Below, in pieces: positions 1 through 6,615 of a DNA stretch of 10,938 nucleotides. This DNA is from Phycisphaerae bacterium (lineage in GTDB: Bacteria > Planctomycetota > Phycisphaerae > Phycisphaerales > SM1A02). A model generated the notes under the pieces. It had not been told where the DNA came from. It made no database searches and worked only from the letters and a program-made list of their open reading frames with translations. Positions within the stretch are counted from its first letter, which is position 1, and each line of letters opens with the position of its first letter. A program made the position numbers and the translations under genes. Location of the stretch: NCBI GenBank assembly GCA_016873355.1, contig VGXK01000038.1, positions 1 through 10,938 of the forward strand, in the 5' to 3' direction.

Positions 1-132
1 CTCGTCGCCGGCTCGCAGGAGCTCGCGCCGACTCGAATCCGCTCGCAGGGACCGTCGACGACGACCGTCGTCGTGCTCGGATCGCTGCTGGCGATCGCGA
101 TCCTCATCATCGTCGCGCTGCTGCTTCGCTAG
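1..132 (+). CDS. C-terminal end of a membrane protein (5' truncated by the window)
   Basis: Reading frame 1 is open from the first base to a TAG stop at 130-132 and gives the last 43 residues of a protein whose start lies outside the window. The tail is a polar stretch of about 20 residues followed by a strongly hydrophobic helix (from TTTVVVLGSLL to the end) and a single final Arg, so the protein ends in a membrane anchor with almost nothing after it. Third codon positions are nearly all G or C, as in the certain genes of this window. The stop lies 12 bp from the stop of the convergent DUF1573 gene. No function can be given from this fragment. Confidence 0.6.
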   Translation, partial: LVAGSQELAPTRIRSQGPSTTTVVVLGSLLAIAILIIVALLLR

Positions 133-144
133 AGCGGTGACGAC

Positions 145-1119
145 TCAGGCGTCGCGAGCTGGCGTCGGCGAGACGAATGTGGCAAGGAGGGGGAAGCAGG
201 CGGATCTTGAGGACCCGCCGATGGAGCCCGACGATGCCACACGAAGTCGCAGCCCGCCAGATCGCCACGAATGAGGAGGAACCGCTCGAGCAGCCGAGGC
301 CGACGTCGTGGCGGAGCCTGAGGACGGCGCCGCCGGTCGTCCCGGAGGCGGCTGGGGGGCGGGATCCGCCGGCGCCTCGGGCATGACCGGCGGACCCTGG
401 ATGCGGAAGTGAAGTTCCGGACAGTCGTCGCGATCGGTGCGGATTCGGAGCTCGCCCTCGAGCCACTCGGGACCGAGCGCCTGCTCCACGAGCGACCAGT
501 CGAGCTTCAGCGTGTGTTCGGCAGCGCTCTGCTCCGGATCGACTCGGGCCACCGGCGGCTCGATCGACAGGATCCGGAACGGCTGCCGGTCCCGCGACCT
601 CACGACGAGGTCGGTCGTCGGATCGGCGCTTCGGATCAGGTAGCTCGCGGTCGTGTAGAGCGGACTTTCGACGATGTACTTCATGGTGAGCGTGAGGCGC
701 TGGCGCGCCCACCGCTCGATGAAGTCGACCGTGAAGCTCTTGGGACCCGATCCCGACCACGCGTCGCTCGCGATCTCGAACTCGCGCGATTCTCCGGGCG
801 CGATCGTCATGCCCCGGCGCAGCTCGCCGAAGGGAACCGTGCACCCGCAGCTTCCGATCCAGTCGTCCAGGATCGCCGGCTCGTTCGACGCGTTGCGGAT
901 CTTCGCGCGAACCCGGATCAGGCCGTCGCACTGCGAGCGCCGGCCGAGGTCGATCGACGACGGCTCGAGCACGAGCCGCGGCTCGTGTTGGGGCGGCGCC
1001 GGCGGAAGCTGCGGCTTCGTCCAGCGCGTGTACCAGTCCTGCCCGAAGAGGACGACCGCGAGCACCGCCGGCACGCCCACGACGATCGCCACGATCACGC
1101 GCACGCGAGGCCGCTTCAT
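145..1119 (-). CDS. DUF1573 family membrane-anchored protein
   Basis: A 324-residue protein. Residues 8-25 form one hydrophobic segment after a basic N-terminus, so it is probably inserted with its C-terminal part outside the cytoplasm. Residues about 47-110 look like a DUF1573 domain: a PxxIDLG-type strand, then N-A/E-P and the signature SCGC at 90-93 (Cys91 and Cys93), followed by TVPFG and a PGES turn. DUF1573 domains have an Ig/ASPM-like beta fold and are abundant in Planctomycetota and Bacteroidota, with no settled function. A second beta-rich part runs to about residue 235. The last 80 or so residues are Pro/Ala/Ser-rich and low complexity, and no earlier stop or clear frameshift was found there. 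The ATG at 1119 was chosen because it overlaps the stop of the upstream RidA-family gene (ATGA) and the protein sequence becomes sensible exactly there. A GGAG 11 bases upstream could help initiation. Confidence 0.8.
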   Translation of the reverse strand: MKRPRVRVIVAIVVGVPAVLAVVLFGQDWYTRWTKPQLPPAPPQHEPRLVLEPSSIDLGRRSQCDGLIRVRAKIRNASNEPAILDDWIGSCGCTVPFGELRRGMTIAPGESREFEIASDAWSGSGPKSFTVDFIERWARQRLTLTMKYIVESPLYTTASYLIRSADPTTDLVVRSRDRQPFRILSIEPPVARVDPEQSAAEHTLKLDWSLVEQALGPEWLEGELRIRTDRDDCPELHFRIQGPPVMPEAPADPAPQPPPGRPAAPSSGSATTSASAARAVPPHSWRSGGLRLRVASSGSIGGSSRSACFPLLATFVSPTPARDA

Positions 1120-1595
1120 GCCGCGCCGGTCTCCAGGATCATCTCGACTTCGACGGTCGCGTCGAGCGGGAGCGCGTTCACGCCGACCGCCGCGCGCGCG
1201 TGCGTGCCGCGATCGCCGAAGAGTTCGCGCAGCAGCTCGCTGGCGCCGTTCGCCACGAGCGGCTGATCGGTGAATCCGTCGTCGCATTGAACGAACACTC
1301 CCAGGCGAACGACTCGGCGCACGCGCGAGAGATCGCCGCCGAGCGCCCCGCTCGCGACCGCAAGCCCGTTCAGCACGCACTGCCGCGCCGCGCCGCGAGC
1401 CTGGTCGACCGTGACGGCGCCGGGAACCCTGCCGCGGCAGGCGACCTGCCCGTCGACCATCGGGATCTGACCGCTGATGAAGAGAAGCGAACCGGTGGCC
1501 ACGGAAGGGACATACGCAGCCACCGGTCGTGGCGGGCTGGGAAGGCTCAGCCCCATCGACCCGAGTCGATCAAGGATTTCGGCATGCGAGTTCAC
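1116..1595 (-). CDS. RidA/YjgF family protein (enamine/imine deaminase-like)
   Basis: A 159-residue protein of the YjgF/YER057c/UK114 family. Family members form trimers and hydrolyse reactive 2-aminoacrylate and related enamines made by PLP enzymes. Visible landmarks are the LSLPSPPRPVAAYVPS opening typical of the longer RidA-like subgroup, LLFISGQIP at residues 37-45, and the C-terminal HARAAVGVNALP with Arg134 at the place of the conserved substrate-binding arginine, followed by VEVEMILE. The GTG start at 1595 is inferred: it keeps the AEILDRLGSMG helix that this subgroup has before the LPxPP motif, and no ATG fits. No Shine-Dalgarno is visible before it. A CAGACT hexamer lies 6 bp upstream, resembling the start-proximal TANNCT boxes of other genes here. 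The stop overlaps the start of the DUF1573 gene by 4 bp, so the two are probably translated together. Exact substrate is unknown. Confidence 0.83.
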   Translation of the reverse strand: MNSHAEILDRLGSMGLSLPSPPRPVAAYVPSVATGSLLFISGQIPMVDGQVACRGRVPGAVTVDQARGAARQCVLNGLAVASGALGGDLSRVRRVVRLGVFVQCDDGFTDQPLVANGASELLRELFGDRGTHARAAVGVNALPLDATVEVEMILETGAA

Positions 1596-1694
1596 GGGGC
1601 CAGTCTGGGGTGTCGACGCGGATTCTTGCCGATTCGCGGGCAGGCTCAACCTCGGCTCGAGCCTCGCCGATGTGGAAAAAATGGACTCCGGCCG

Positions 1695-1725
1695 GGTTGC
1701 ATCTGCAACCGGGTTGCGTAGAGTA
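1695..1725 (-). promoter_or_regulatory. Palindromic operator candidate with adjacent -10-like box upstream of the RidA-family gene
   Basis: Bases 1695-1710 read GGTTGCATCTGCAACC, a perfect inverted repeat with 7-bp arms and a 2-bp centre. A third half-site follows, because CCGGGTTGC occurs at 1692-1700 and again at 1709-1717 (17-bp period). On the minus strand a TACTCT hexamer (1725 to 1720) sits just before this palindrome, so a transcript heading to the RidA-family gene would start inside it. This is the geometry of a repressor site over a start point. The regulator is unknown, and the sequence alone cannot tell an operator from an RNA hairpin. Confidence 0.35.
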
Positions 1726-2102
1726 CGCGTGGCGATCAGTCGCCAATGGCCAGTTGCGGAGCATTCCAGCGTCCGGTCACCTCGGTTTCGAGGCTGACCT
1801 CCGACCACCTGCTCTGATTCGTCGGCGTTCGTAGCCAGATACCGCCGCAACAGCCGACAATCCGACCCGAGACCGCATGGGCGCCCGCTCCGGGCGGCCC
1901 GTCGCGTCCGGCAGCACCTCATCCCGGAGGTCGATTCGACCGAGGCAGCTCTCGGTGCCGTGCCGACGATTCGGTGGCGCGGCGCGTGGATCGCGTTCTC
2001 GCGATTGCGTCGATCGCCCGCCCAAGGCCGCCGCGGTTCCCGTCGGCGACCGGATGATCTGCCTCGCGTGCGGCGTCTCGCAGTTCCATCGATCGACTTG
2101 AC

Positions 2103-2125
2103 CCGGTCGCGCGTGTCGCGACCGG
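2103..2125. repeat. Perfect 9-bp inverted repeat with CGTGT loop
   Basis: CCGGTCGCG (2103-2111) is mirrored by CGCGACCGG (2117-2125) around a 5-base CGTGT loop. It lies about 100 bp upstream of the first prepilin gene and has no T-run, so it is not a simple terminator. Its core, TCGCGCGTGTCGCGA (2107-2121), recurs exactly at 6675-6689 upstream of floA. It could be an RNA hairpin in a 5' leader or a DNA-binding site. Confidence 0.6.
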
Positions 2126-2214
2126 ACAGGGCCGCGATGCCCGAAGGCCAGCATCGCGTTGCCGCCCCGAACCGCGGTCCGGCCTGACCGCCCGTCGCGT
2201 GCGGATTCACACGC

Positions 2215-2220
2215 AGGAGA
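2215..2220 (+). promoter_or_regulatory. Shine-Dalgarno of the first prepilin gene
   Basis: AGGAGA lies 8 bases before the ATG at 2229. It decides the start: an in-frame GTG at 2199 would place this site inside the gene and add ten residues before a normal short prepilin leader. Confidence 0.75.
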
Positions 2221-2228
2221 TTCAGGAC

Positions 2229-3209
2229 ATGAGGAACAAGCACAGAGGATTCACGCTCGTCGAGCTGCTGGTGGTGATCGCCATCATCGCGCTCCTGGTC
2301 GGACTCCTCCTGCCGGCGCTCGCCAAGGCGCAGCAGGCGGCCCGCGAGACCAAGGACGCAACCCAGATCAAGCAGATCCACACCGCCATGCTGTCGTATG
2401 CGGCCAAGGACAAGTCCGGCCGCCTTCCCATCCCCGGCTACATCGATCGCTGCCTGACCGCCGGCTCCGTGCCGACCCCGGCCGGTGAGGACCAGACGCT
2501 CAACAACACGCAGAACCTGTATTCATGCATGATCGCGGGCGAGTACTTCAAGCCCGATCTCTGCATCGGTCCCACCGAGATCAATCCGATCGTCGTCGAG
2601 AAGGGCAAGGGCGGAACGGCGCCGTACAACTACTCGGCCTACAACCCTGCCACCGGCACCTACTGGGACACCACCTTCACCGCCAACATCAACTCGGCCC
2701 TCGGCGCGGGAACCTCGAACACGAGCTACGCACACTTGGCGCTCTTCGGCCTCCGCAAGGAGACGAACTGGCGCAGCACGCAGGACGCATCGAAGCCGCT
2801 GCTCGGCACCCGCGCGCCGAAGCTCCAGGCGAACGGCAACTGGGATGCGGACCCGACGACGGGTTCGGCGGCCAGCTACGCCACGCTGCTCATCGGCCCC
2901 AAGAAGGAGTGGTGGGGCAACCTGGTGTACTCCGACAACCACGTCGATCTCACGAAGTCGTTCTTCCCCGAAGGCGTCGTCTTCGAGTGCGGCACCATGA
3001 CGGGCCCGGCGAAGGACCACATCTTCGTGATCGGCACGCCGTTCGCGCAGACCGGCTGCTACCGACAGGGCTGCACGGTCAATTGCGCGGGCAACGCGCA
3101 GACCGGCTCGATCCCGAACAGCGGTGGCGACACCTGGATGGGCTTCTTCCCCGGCATCGTCCACGGGTGCTCGATCTCGGCCCCCGTCGTCGACGCGCCG
3201 TTGAACTGA
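2229..3209 (+). CDS. Prepilin-type N-terminal cleavage/methylation protein (pseudopilin-like), copy 1
   Basis: A 326-residue protein with a short basic leader (MRNKHRG) followed by FTLVELLVVIAIIALLVG, the class III signal cut by prepilin peptidase after Gly7. Glu12 becomes position 5 of the mature protein, the residue needed for pilin assembly. The hydrophobic helix (about 8-31) runs into an AKAQQAARETKDATQIKQIH segment, as in type IV pilins and type II secretion pseudopilins. The rest is a large extracytoplasmic domain with several Cys residues and a YSDNHVDL motif near residue 240, comparable to the Y-x-D-G-H-V element of planctomycete pilin-like proteins. Such proteins are numerous in Planctomycetota and individual roles are mostly unknown. 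It is about 300 residues after cleavage, longer than typical major pseudopilins. The next gene is a diverged copy 53 bp downstream, and both probably share one transcript ending at 4292. Confidence 0.88.
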   Translation: MRNKHRGFTLVELLVVIAIIALLVGLLLPALAKAQQAARETKDATQIKQIHTAMLSYAAKDKSGRLPIPGYIDRCLTAGSVPTPAGEDQTLNNTQNLYSCMIAGEYFKPDLCIGPTEINPIVVEKGKGGTAPYNYSAYNPATGTYWDTTFTANINSALGAGTSNTSYAHLALFGLRKETNWRSTQDASKPLLGTRAPKLQANGNWDADPTTGSAASYATLLIGPKKEWWGNLVYSDNHVDLTKSFFPEGVVFECGTMTGPAKDHIFVIGTPFAQTGCYRQGCTVNCAGNAQTGSIPNSGGDTWMGFFPGIVHGCSISAPVVDAPLN

Positions 3210-3245
3210 GTTCGATTCCGTCCATCCAATCCATTCATCCATTCT

Positions 3246-3251
3246 GAAAGG
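3246..3251 (+). promoter_or_regulatory. Ribosome binding site of the second prepilin gene
   Basis: GAAAGG lies 11 bases before the ATG at 3263, a slightly long spacing. The 53-bp gap before this gene also carries short CCAT-rich repeats (about 3221-3243), unlike the GC-rich surroundings. No promoter is evident in the gap, so expression from the upstream gene's transcript is likely. Confidence 0.5.
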
Positions 3252-3262
3252 TCAACATCCCT

Positions 3263-4225
3263 ATGAAGCGAAACACTCGACATGACGGCTTCACGCTCAT
3301 CGAGCTTCTGGTCGTCATGGCCATCATCGCCCTGCTGCTGGGCATCCTGCTTCCGGCACTCGGCAAGGCCCGCGCCGCGGCACGCCAGGCCAAGTGCGGA
3401 ACGCAGCTCAAGCAGGTTCACACCGGCTTCCTCACGTTTGCGGCAGCCGAAGGCAACGGGCTGTTCCCGCTGCCCGGAAACATCAATCGCAAGGGCCAGC
3501 TCCAGGGTCGCGGCGATCCGAACGAGCTGAAGAACAGCCACGCGCATCTCTATTCGGCGTGCATCGCGCGAGAGATGTTCACTCCGCAGCTGCTCGTGAG
3601 CCCTTCCGAGGTCAGCGGCAAGATCGCGGTCTGCTCGAACTACAACTACGCGTCGTACCAGCCGGCGAACGACACCTACTGGGACGGCGACGTGGCGGAC
3701 AGCGCCTCCGGCGGCGCGAACGGTGGAATGGGCGTCAACTTCAAGACCGACCTGGCGGGTTCCATCTGCCACACGAGCTACTCCACGATGCCGCTCATGC
3801 CCCGAACCGGCACCGCGAAGAAGCCGAGCCGTCGTGATCTCCACTGGCGCAACAGTGCCGACAGCGGCTTCATCCTGATCGGAAACCGAGGCGTGCTCAA
3901 TGGTGAGACGAACACCACGAACTACACGAACTCGGTGACGCTCCAGATCCACGGACCGAAGACGTCATGGGAAGGCAACCAGTGCTACAACGACAACCAT
4001 GTCGGCTTCGAGACGACGTTCTATCCCACGGGCGTGCCGTGCGCCGAGGGATCGACGATCGCCGCGCCGGACGCGAACTGCCCCGCCGGCACCGGACTCG
4101 ACAACATCTTCTTCTCCGAGACCGAGAGCAGCTCGCAGAAGAATCGAAGTGACGTCTTCCTGTCGATCATCAGCCAGATCACCGGCAGCGAGAGCGCCCC
4201 CACGCATGTCTCGGTCTGGGACTGA
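3263..4225 (+). CDS. Prepilin-type N-terminal cleavage/methylation protein (pseudopilin-like), copy 2
   Basis: A 320-residue protein with leader MKRNTRHDG and then FTLIELLVVMAIIALLLG. Cleavage is expected after Gly9, which leaves Glu14 at mature position 5. The first helix is followed by a GKARAAARQAKCGTQLKQVH segment very like that of copy 1. The two proteins align along most of their length: LYSACIAREMF matches LYSCMIAGEYF, YNYASYQPANDTYW matches YNYSAYNPATGTYW, HTSYS matches NTSYA, and GPKTSWEGNQCYNDNHV matches GPKKEWWGNLVYSDNHV. They are therefore tandem duplicates with diverged surfaces. The product should be a membrane-anchored, then filament- or secretion-associated, extracytoplasmic protein. 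No other pilus or secretion gene is in the window, so its machine is not identified. A strong terminator follows 33 bp after the stop. Confidence 0.88.
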   Translation: MKRNTRHDGFTLIELLVVMAIIALLLGILLPALGKARAAARQAKCGTQLKQVHTGFLTFAAAEGNGLFPLPGNINRKGQLQGRGDPNELKNSHAHLYSACIAREMFTPQLLVSPSEVSGKIAVCSNYNYASYQPANDTYWDGDVADSASGGANGGMGVNFKTDLAGSICHTSYSTMPLMPRTGTAKKPSRRDLHWRNSADSGFILIGNRGVLNGETNTTNYTNSVTLQIHGPKTSWEGNQCYNDNHVGFETTFYPTGVPCAEGSTIAAPDANCPAGTGLDNIFFSETESSSQKNRSDVFLSIISQITGSESAPTHVSVWD

Positions 4226-4258
4226 GCACCAGGACACGCCGGGCTTCACCCGAATCCT

Positions 4259-4292
4259 GCCGCCGGTCGGCTCGTCCGACCGGCGGCTTTTT
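4259..4292 (+). terminator. Intrinsic terminator after the prepilin pair
   Basis: GCCGCCGGTCGG (4259-4270) pairs perfectly with CCGACCGGCGGC (4276-4287) across a CTCGT loop, followed by five T (4288-4292). It ends the prepilin transcript and isolates it from the NfeD gene 35 bp further on. Confidence 0.93.
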
Positions 4293-4314
4293 CATGCGCG
4301 ATGTGCGCGCCACC

Positions 4315-4320
4315 TATACT
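4315..4320 (+). promoter_or_regulatory. -10 box for a probably leaderless nfeD transcript
   Basis: TATACT (five of six matches to TATAAT) lies between the terminator and the NfeD gene and ends only 6 bp before the GTG at 4327. Initiation at the usual distance would begin the RNA at or next to the start codon. No good -35 hexamer is visible (TTCATG at 4291-4296 is the best, with an 18-bp spacer). Confidence 0.6.
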
Positions 4321-4326
4321 CGCGGC

Positions 4327-6036
4327 GTGACCTGCCAGCGATTCCTCGCCGCGCCGCTCGCATCGCTTGCGATCGCCGCGGCGTGGCAGGCGCCGCCCGA
4401 ACCGGCGGTCGCGGTTCCCGCGGCGCGACGGGCGGAGCGGGTCGCGGTGCTCCCCATCCAAGGGCCCATCGACGGCATCACGGTGCGAAGCCTGGAGCGA
4501 CGCCTCGAGCGCGCCCGCGCCGACGGCGTGGACGCGGTGGTGCTCGAGCTCGACACGCCCGGCGGAGAGGTCTCCGCGCTGCTTGACATCTGCCGCCTCG
4601 TCAAGAACGACATGCCGCCGAACACGGTGGCGTGGGTGCGGCCCTCGGCGTATTCGGCCGGCGCGATCATCGCGCTCGCCGCGAGGGAGATCGTCGTCAC
4701 GCCGGACGCGGCGTTCGGAGCGAGCGCCCCGATCGCGGCCATTCCGCTGCTCGGAATCGTCGAACTTCCCGCCACGGAGCGGGCCAAGCTCGAGAGTCCG
4801 CTGCTGAGCGAAGTGATCGACAGCGCCCGACGCAACCACTGGGACGAGCGGCTGGCGCAGGCGTTCGTCGCGCTGGGCGTCGAGCTCTGGCTGCTCGAGG
4901 ACGTTCGAACGGGGGAGCGCGTGATCGTCGATCGCACCGAGTACCGCGCGATCTTCGGGCAGGACCCCCCGGACCTCATGACGAGCGCCGGAGTGCCCGT
5001 CACGGCCGACCGCAAGCCGGTGCGCCCCTTCTTCAGCGATCTCTTCCCGGTGAGCCCGCGCGAGCGGCCCGAACGAGCGATGTCGCCGGAGTCGCAGAAG
5101 GCGCTCATCGAGTTCGAGCAGTCGCTTCCGCCCGCGCGAAGCATGCTCGGCGCGGCGGACCGAGATCGCCTTCGGCTCGTGACGCAGATCGACGCCGCCG
5201 ATCGACTGCTGACCGTGCGCGCGGGCGAGGCGCTCGGCTACGGACTGGCGCGCGAGGTGATTCCCGACGACGAGTCGCTGCGGGCGTTCTTCGGCGCCTC
5301 GACGGTGCGCCGCTACGACGAGAGCTGGTCGGAGGGTCTCGTGCGCTTCCTGGTGAGCTTGCCGGTTCGGCTGATCCTGATCGGCGTGATGGTCATCTGC
5401 TTCCTCGTGGAGCTCGCGGTGCCCGGCTTCGGCGTCTTCGGCATCACCTCGCTTGCGTGCCTGGTGGTGCTGATCGGGGCTCCCGCGCTCGTGGGCCTGG
5501 CGCAGTGGTGGCAACTGGCGCTCGTCGGAGTCGGCGTGCTGCTCGTCGTGCTCGAACTGCTCGTCTTCCCCGGAACGATCGTGATCGGACTGCTCGGGGC
5601 GGCGCTCGTGCTCGTGGGAATCGCGGGCTCGTTCGTGCAAAGCGAGCTGAACACGGCCGCGGGTCAGCGCGAGCTCGTGGTGGCGATCGGCGGGACGATC
5701 GGCGCCGTGACGCTTTCGGCGATCGTCGGCGGAACGATCCTGCGGAAGCTCGGCGGACCCCGCCTGCTTCGGCGCGCGATCCTCAGCGCGGAGGTCGGGG
5801 GCGCCGGAAGCGGAGTCGCCGCGGCCGTCGACGTCGGCGTCCTGCCGCCGGCCGAGCTGCCTCCGGTCGGCGCGCGGGGAGTGTCGTACACGGCGCTGCG
5901 TCCGGCAGGCCGCGGCGAGTTCGACGGCAGACTCTACGATGTCCGCTGCCTCGAGGGCTTCCTCGAACGAGGTCGCCCGATCCGCGTGGTGAGGGCCTCG
6001 TCCGCGGAACTCGAGGTCGAGAGCGACGCCGGATGA
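4327..6036 (+). CDS. nfeD: Long NfeD protein: ClpP-like serine protease, membrane domain and C-terminal OB domain
   Basis: A 569-residue membrane protease of the NfeD1b type; family members cut membrane-protein tails and partner with SPFH/stomatin-flotillin proteins. The N-terminus (TCQRFLAAPLASLAIAAAW) is a signal peptide, probably cut near residue 22. The ClpP-like domain has PIQGPIDG (about 43-50), ELDTPGGEVSAL (74-85), PSAYSAGA with the likely nucleophile Ser110, and Lys154 in ERAKLESPL as the likely general base. The domain ends with LLTVRAGEALGYGLA (about 294-308). Between these lies an unusual stretch of about 100 residues (186-290). Four or five membrane segments follow (about 340-470), then the NfeD OB domain (about 516-565) with GxxG, LRPAGRGEFDG and the closing VVRASSAELEVES. 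GTG at 4327 was chosen because a -10 box lies just upstream; an in-frame ATG at 4294 would precede that box and touch the terminator. The stop overlaps the short NfeD gene by 4 bp. Confidence 0.87.
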   Translation: MTCQRFLAAPLASLAIAAAWQAPPEPAVAVPAARRAERVAVLPIQGPIDGITVRSLERRLERARADGVDAVVLELDTPGGEVSALLDICRLVKNDMPPNTVAWVRPSAYSAGAIIALAAREIVVTPDAAFGASAPIAAIPLLGIVELPATERAKLESPLLSEVIDSARRNHWDERLAQAFVALGVELWLLEDVRTGERVIVDRTEYRAIFGQDPPDLMTSAGVPVTADRKPVRPFFSDLFPVSPRERPERAMSPESQKALIEFEQSLPPARSMLGAADRDRLRLVTQIDAADRLLTVRAGEALGYGLAREVIPDDESLRAFFGASTVRRYDESWSEGLVRFLVSLPVRLILIGVMVICFLVELAVPGFGVFGITSLACLVVLIGAPALVGLAQWWQLALVGVGVLLVVLELLVFPGTIVIGLLGAALVLVGIAGSFVQSELNTAAGQRELVVAIGGTIGAVTLSAIVGGTILRKLGGPRLLRRAILSAEVGGAGSGVAAAVDVGVLPPAELPPVGARGVSYTALRPAGRGEFDGRLYDVRCLEGFLERGRPIRVVRASSAELEVESDAG

Positions 6037-6590
6037 ACCTGCTTCTGATTGCCGCCGACAACGCCGCGACCGCGTCCGGCACCGAGGAGCGCTGGGTCAT
6101 TCTCGGCTTCGTGCTGCTCGCGCTTGCGATCGTCTTCTTCGCCGCGGAGCTCTTCATTCCCAGCGGAGGCCTGCTCGCCACGCTCTGCGGCGTGTCGCTG
6201 CTCGGATCGGTCGTCTGCTTCTTCGTGCACGATTGGCGCTGGGGCGTGGTCGCGGCTTCGATCTACGCCGCGGGCGCGCCGGCCGCGATCGTCTTCGGGC
6301 TGAAGGTCTGGGCGGTGTCGCCGCTTGCGCGGCGCATGATCCTCGGCGACGACTCGGATCCGGCGGCGCCGACCTCGCCGCGCGCCGCCGCCGCGGCGCG
6401 TCGCGAGCAGCTCCAGCGACTCGTCGGCGCCGAGGGAACGGCGGTCACGCCGCTGCGTCCGGTCGGCATCGTGCGCATCCAGGGGCAGCGAGTCGACGCG
6501 CTGGCGGACACGGGGCTGATCGATTCCGGCGCGCGCGTGATCGTGGTCGAGGTCATCGACGATCAGATCAAGGTGCGCGAAGCGGGCTGA
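6033..6590 (+). CDS. Short NfeD family protein (membrane plus OB domain, no protease)
   Basis: A 185-residue protein. Three hydrophobic segments lie at about 21-42, 47-65 and 70-92, the first containing the FFAAELFIPSGG element common in NfeD membrane domains (AE-x-F-I-PSGG). A linker rich in Ala and Arg (about 103-127) leads to a C-terminal NfeD OB domain (128-182): LVGAEGTAVTPLRPVGIVRI, then GQRVDALAD, SGARVIVVEV and QIKV. No protease domain is present. Short NfeD proteins in other bacteria are thought to bind flotillins through the soluble domain, and floA follows on the same strand. The ATG at 6033 overlaps the long NfeD stop (ATGA), and no separate strong ribosome binding site is seen, so translational coupling is likely. 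Having both NfeD forms in one unit suggests a protease and a non-proteolytic partner acting together. Confidence 0.87.
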   Translation: MNLLLIAADNAATASGTEERWVILGFVLLALAIVFFAAELFIPSGGLLATLCGVSLLGSVVCFFVHDWRWGVVAASIYAAGAPAAIVFGLKVWAVSPLARRMILGDDSDPAAPTSPRAAAAARREQLQRLVGAEGTAVTPLRPVGIVRIQGQRVDALADTGLIDSGARVIVVEVIDDQIKVREAG

Positions 6591-6615
6591 CTGCGGCGCG
6601 CGGCGCTGGCGCGTT

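Larger units (their letters stand above)
1596..2228. other. Intergenic region of about 630 bp between divergent units
   Basis: No convincing gene lies here. Open frames exist on both strands, but their translations are Arg/Pro/Ser-rich, lack recognisable motifs, and have no ribosome binding site or neighbour coupling. I see no tRNA or rRNA. The visible structure is a palindrome with a nearby -10-like box (1695-1725), a six-A run near 1675-1681, a perfect 9-bp stem hairpin (2103-2125) and the ribosome binding site of the first prepilin gene. The region must contain the divergent promoters for the RidA/DUF1573 pair and the prepilin pair, and could also hold a long 5' leader or a small RNA. Confidence 0.6.

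Noticed and set aside
145..390. Frameshift in the 3' part of the DUF1573 gene
   Set aside because: The tail is low complexity, but neither of the other minus-strand frames gives a more protein-like continuation.
1660..1690. Minus-strand T-run near an inverted repeat as a terminator
   Set aside because: The stem and the T-run are separated by about 13 bases and the arrangement would lie upstream of the RidA-family gene, so it does not form a standard terminator.
1877..2101. Small plus-strand open frame in the intergenic region
   Set aside because: No ribosome binding site, no motif, Arg/Ser-rich composition and no coupling to a neighbour.
2098..2103. TTGACC as a -35 box for the prepilin gene
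   Set aside because: No -10-like hexamer lies 16-18 bp downstream; that place is taken by the hairpin.
2199..2228. In-frame GTG as the start of the first prepilin gene
   Set aside because: It would put the AGGAGA ribosome binding site inside the gene and lengthen an already normal prepilin leader.
1598..2381. Long minus-strand open frame running back through the intergenic region into the prepilin gene
   Set aside because: Its translation upstream of the RidA-family start is Arg-rich and shapeless; it is an open frame caused by high GC content.
4294..4326. ATG at 4294 as the start of the long NfeD gene
   Set aside because: It touches the T-run of the terminator and lies upstream of the TATACT box, and it adds a polar leader before a good signal peptide. 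GTG 4327 fits better.
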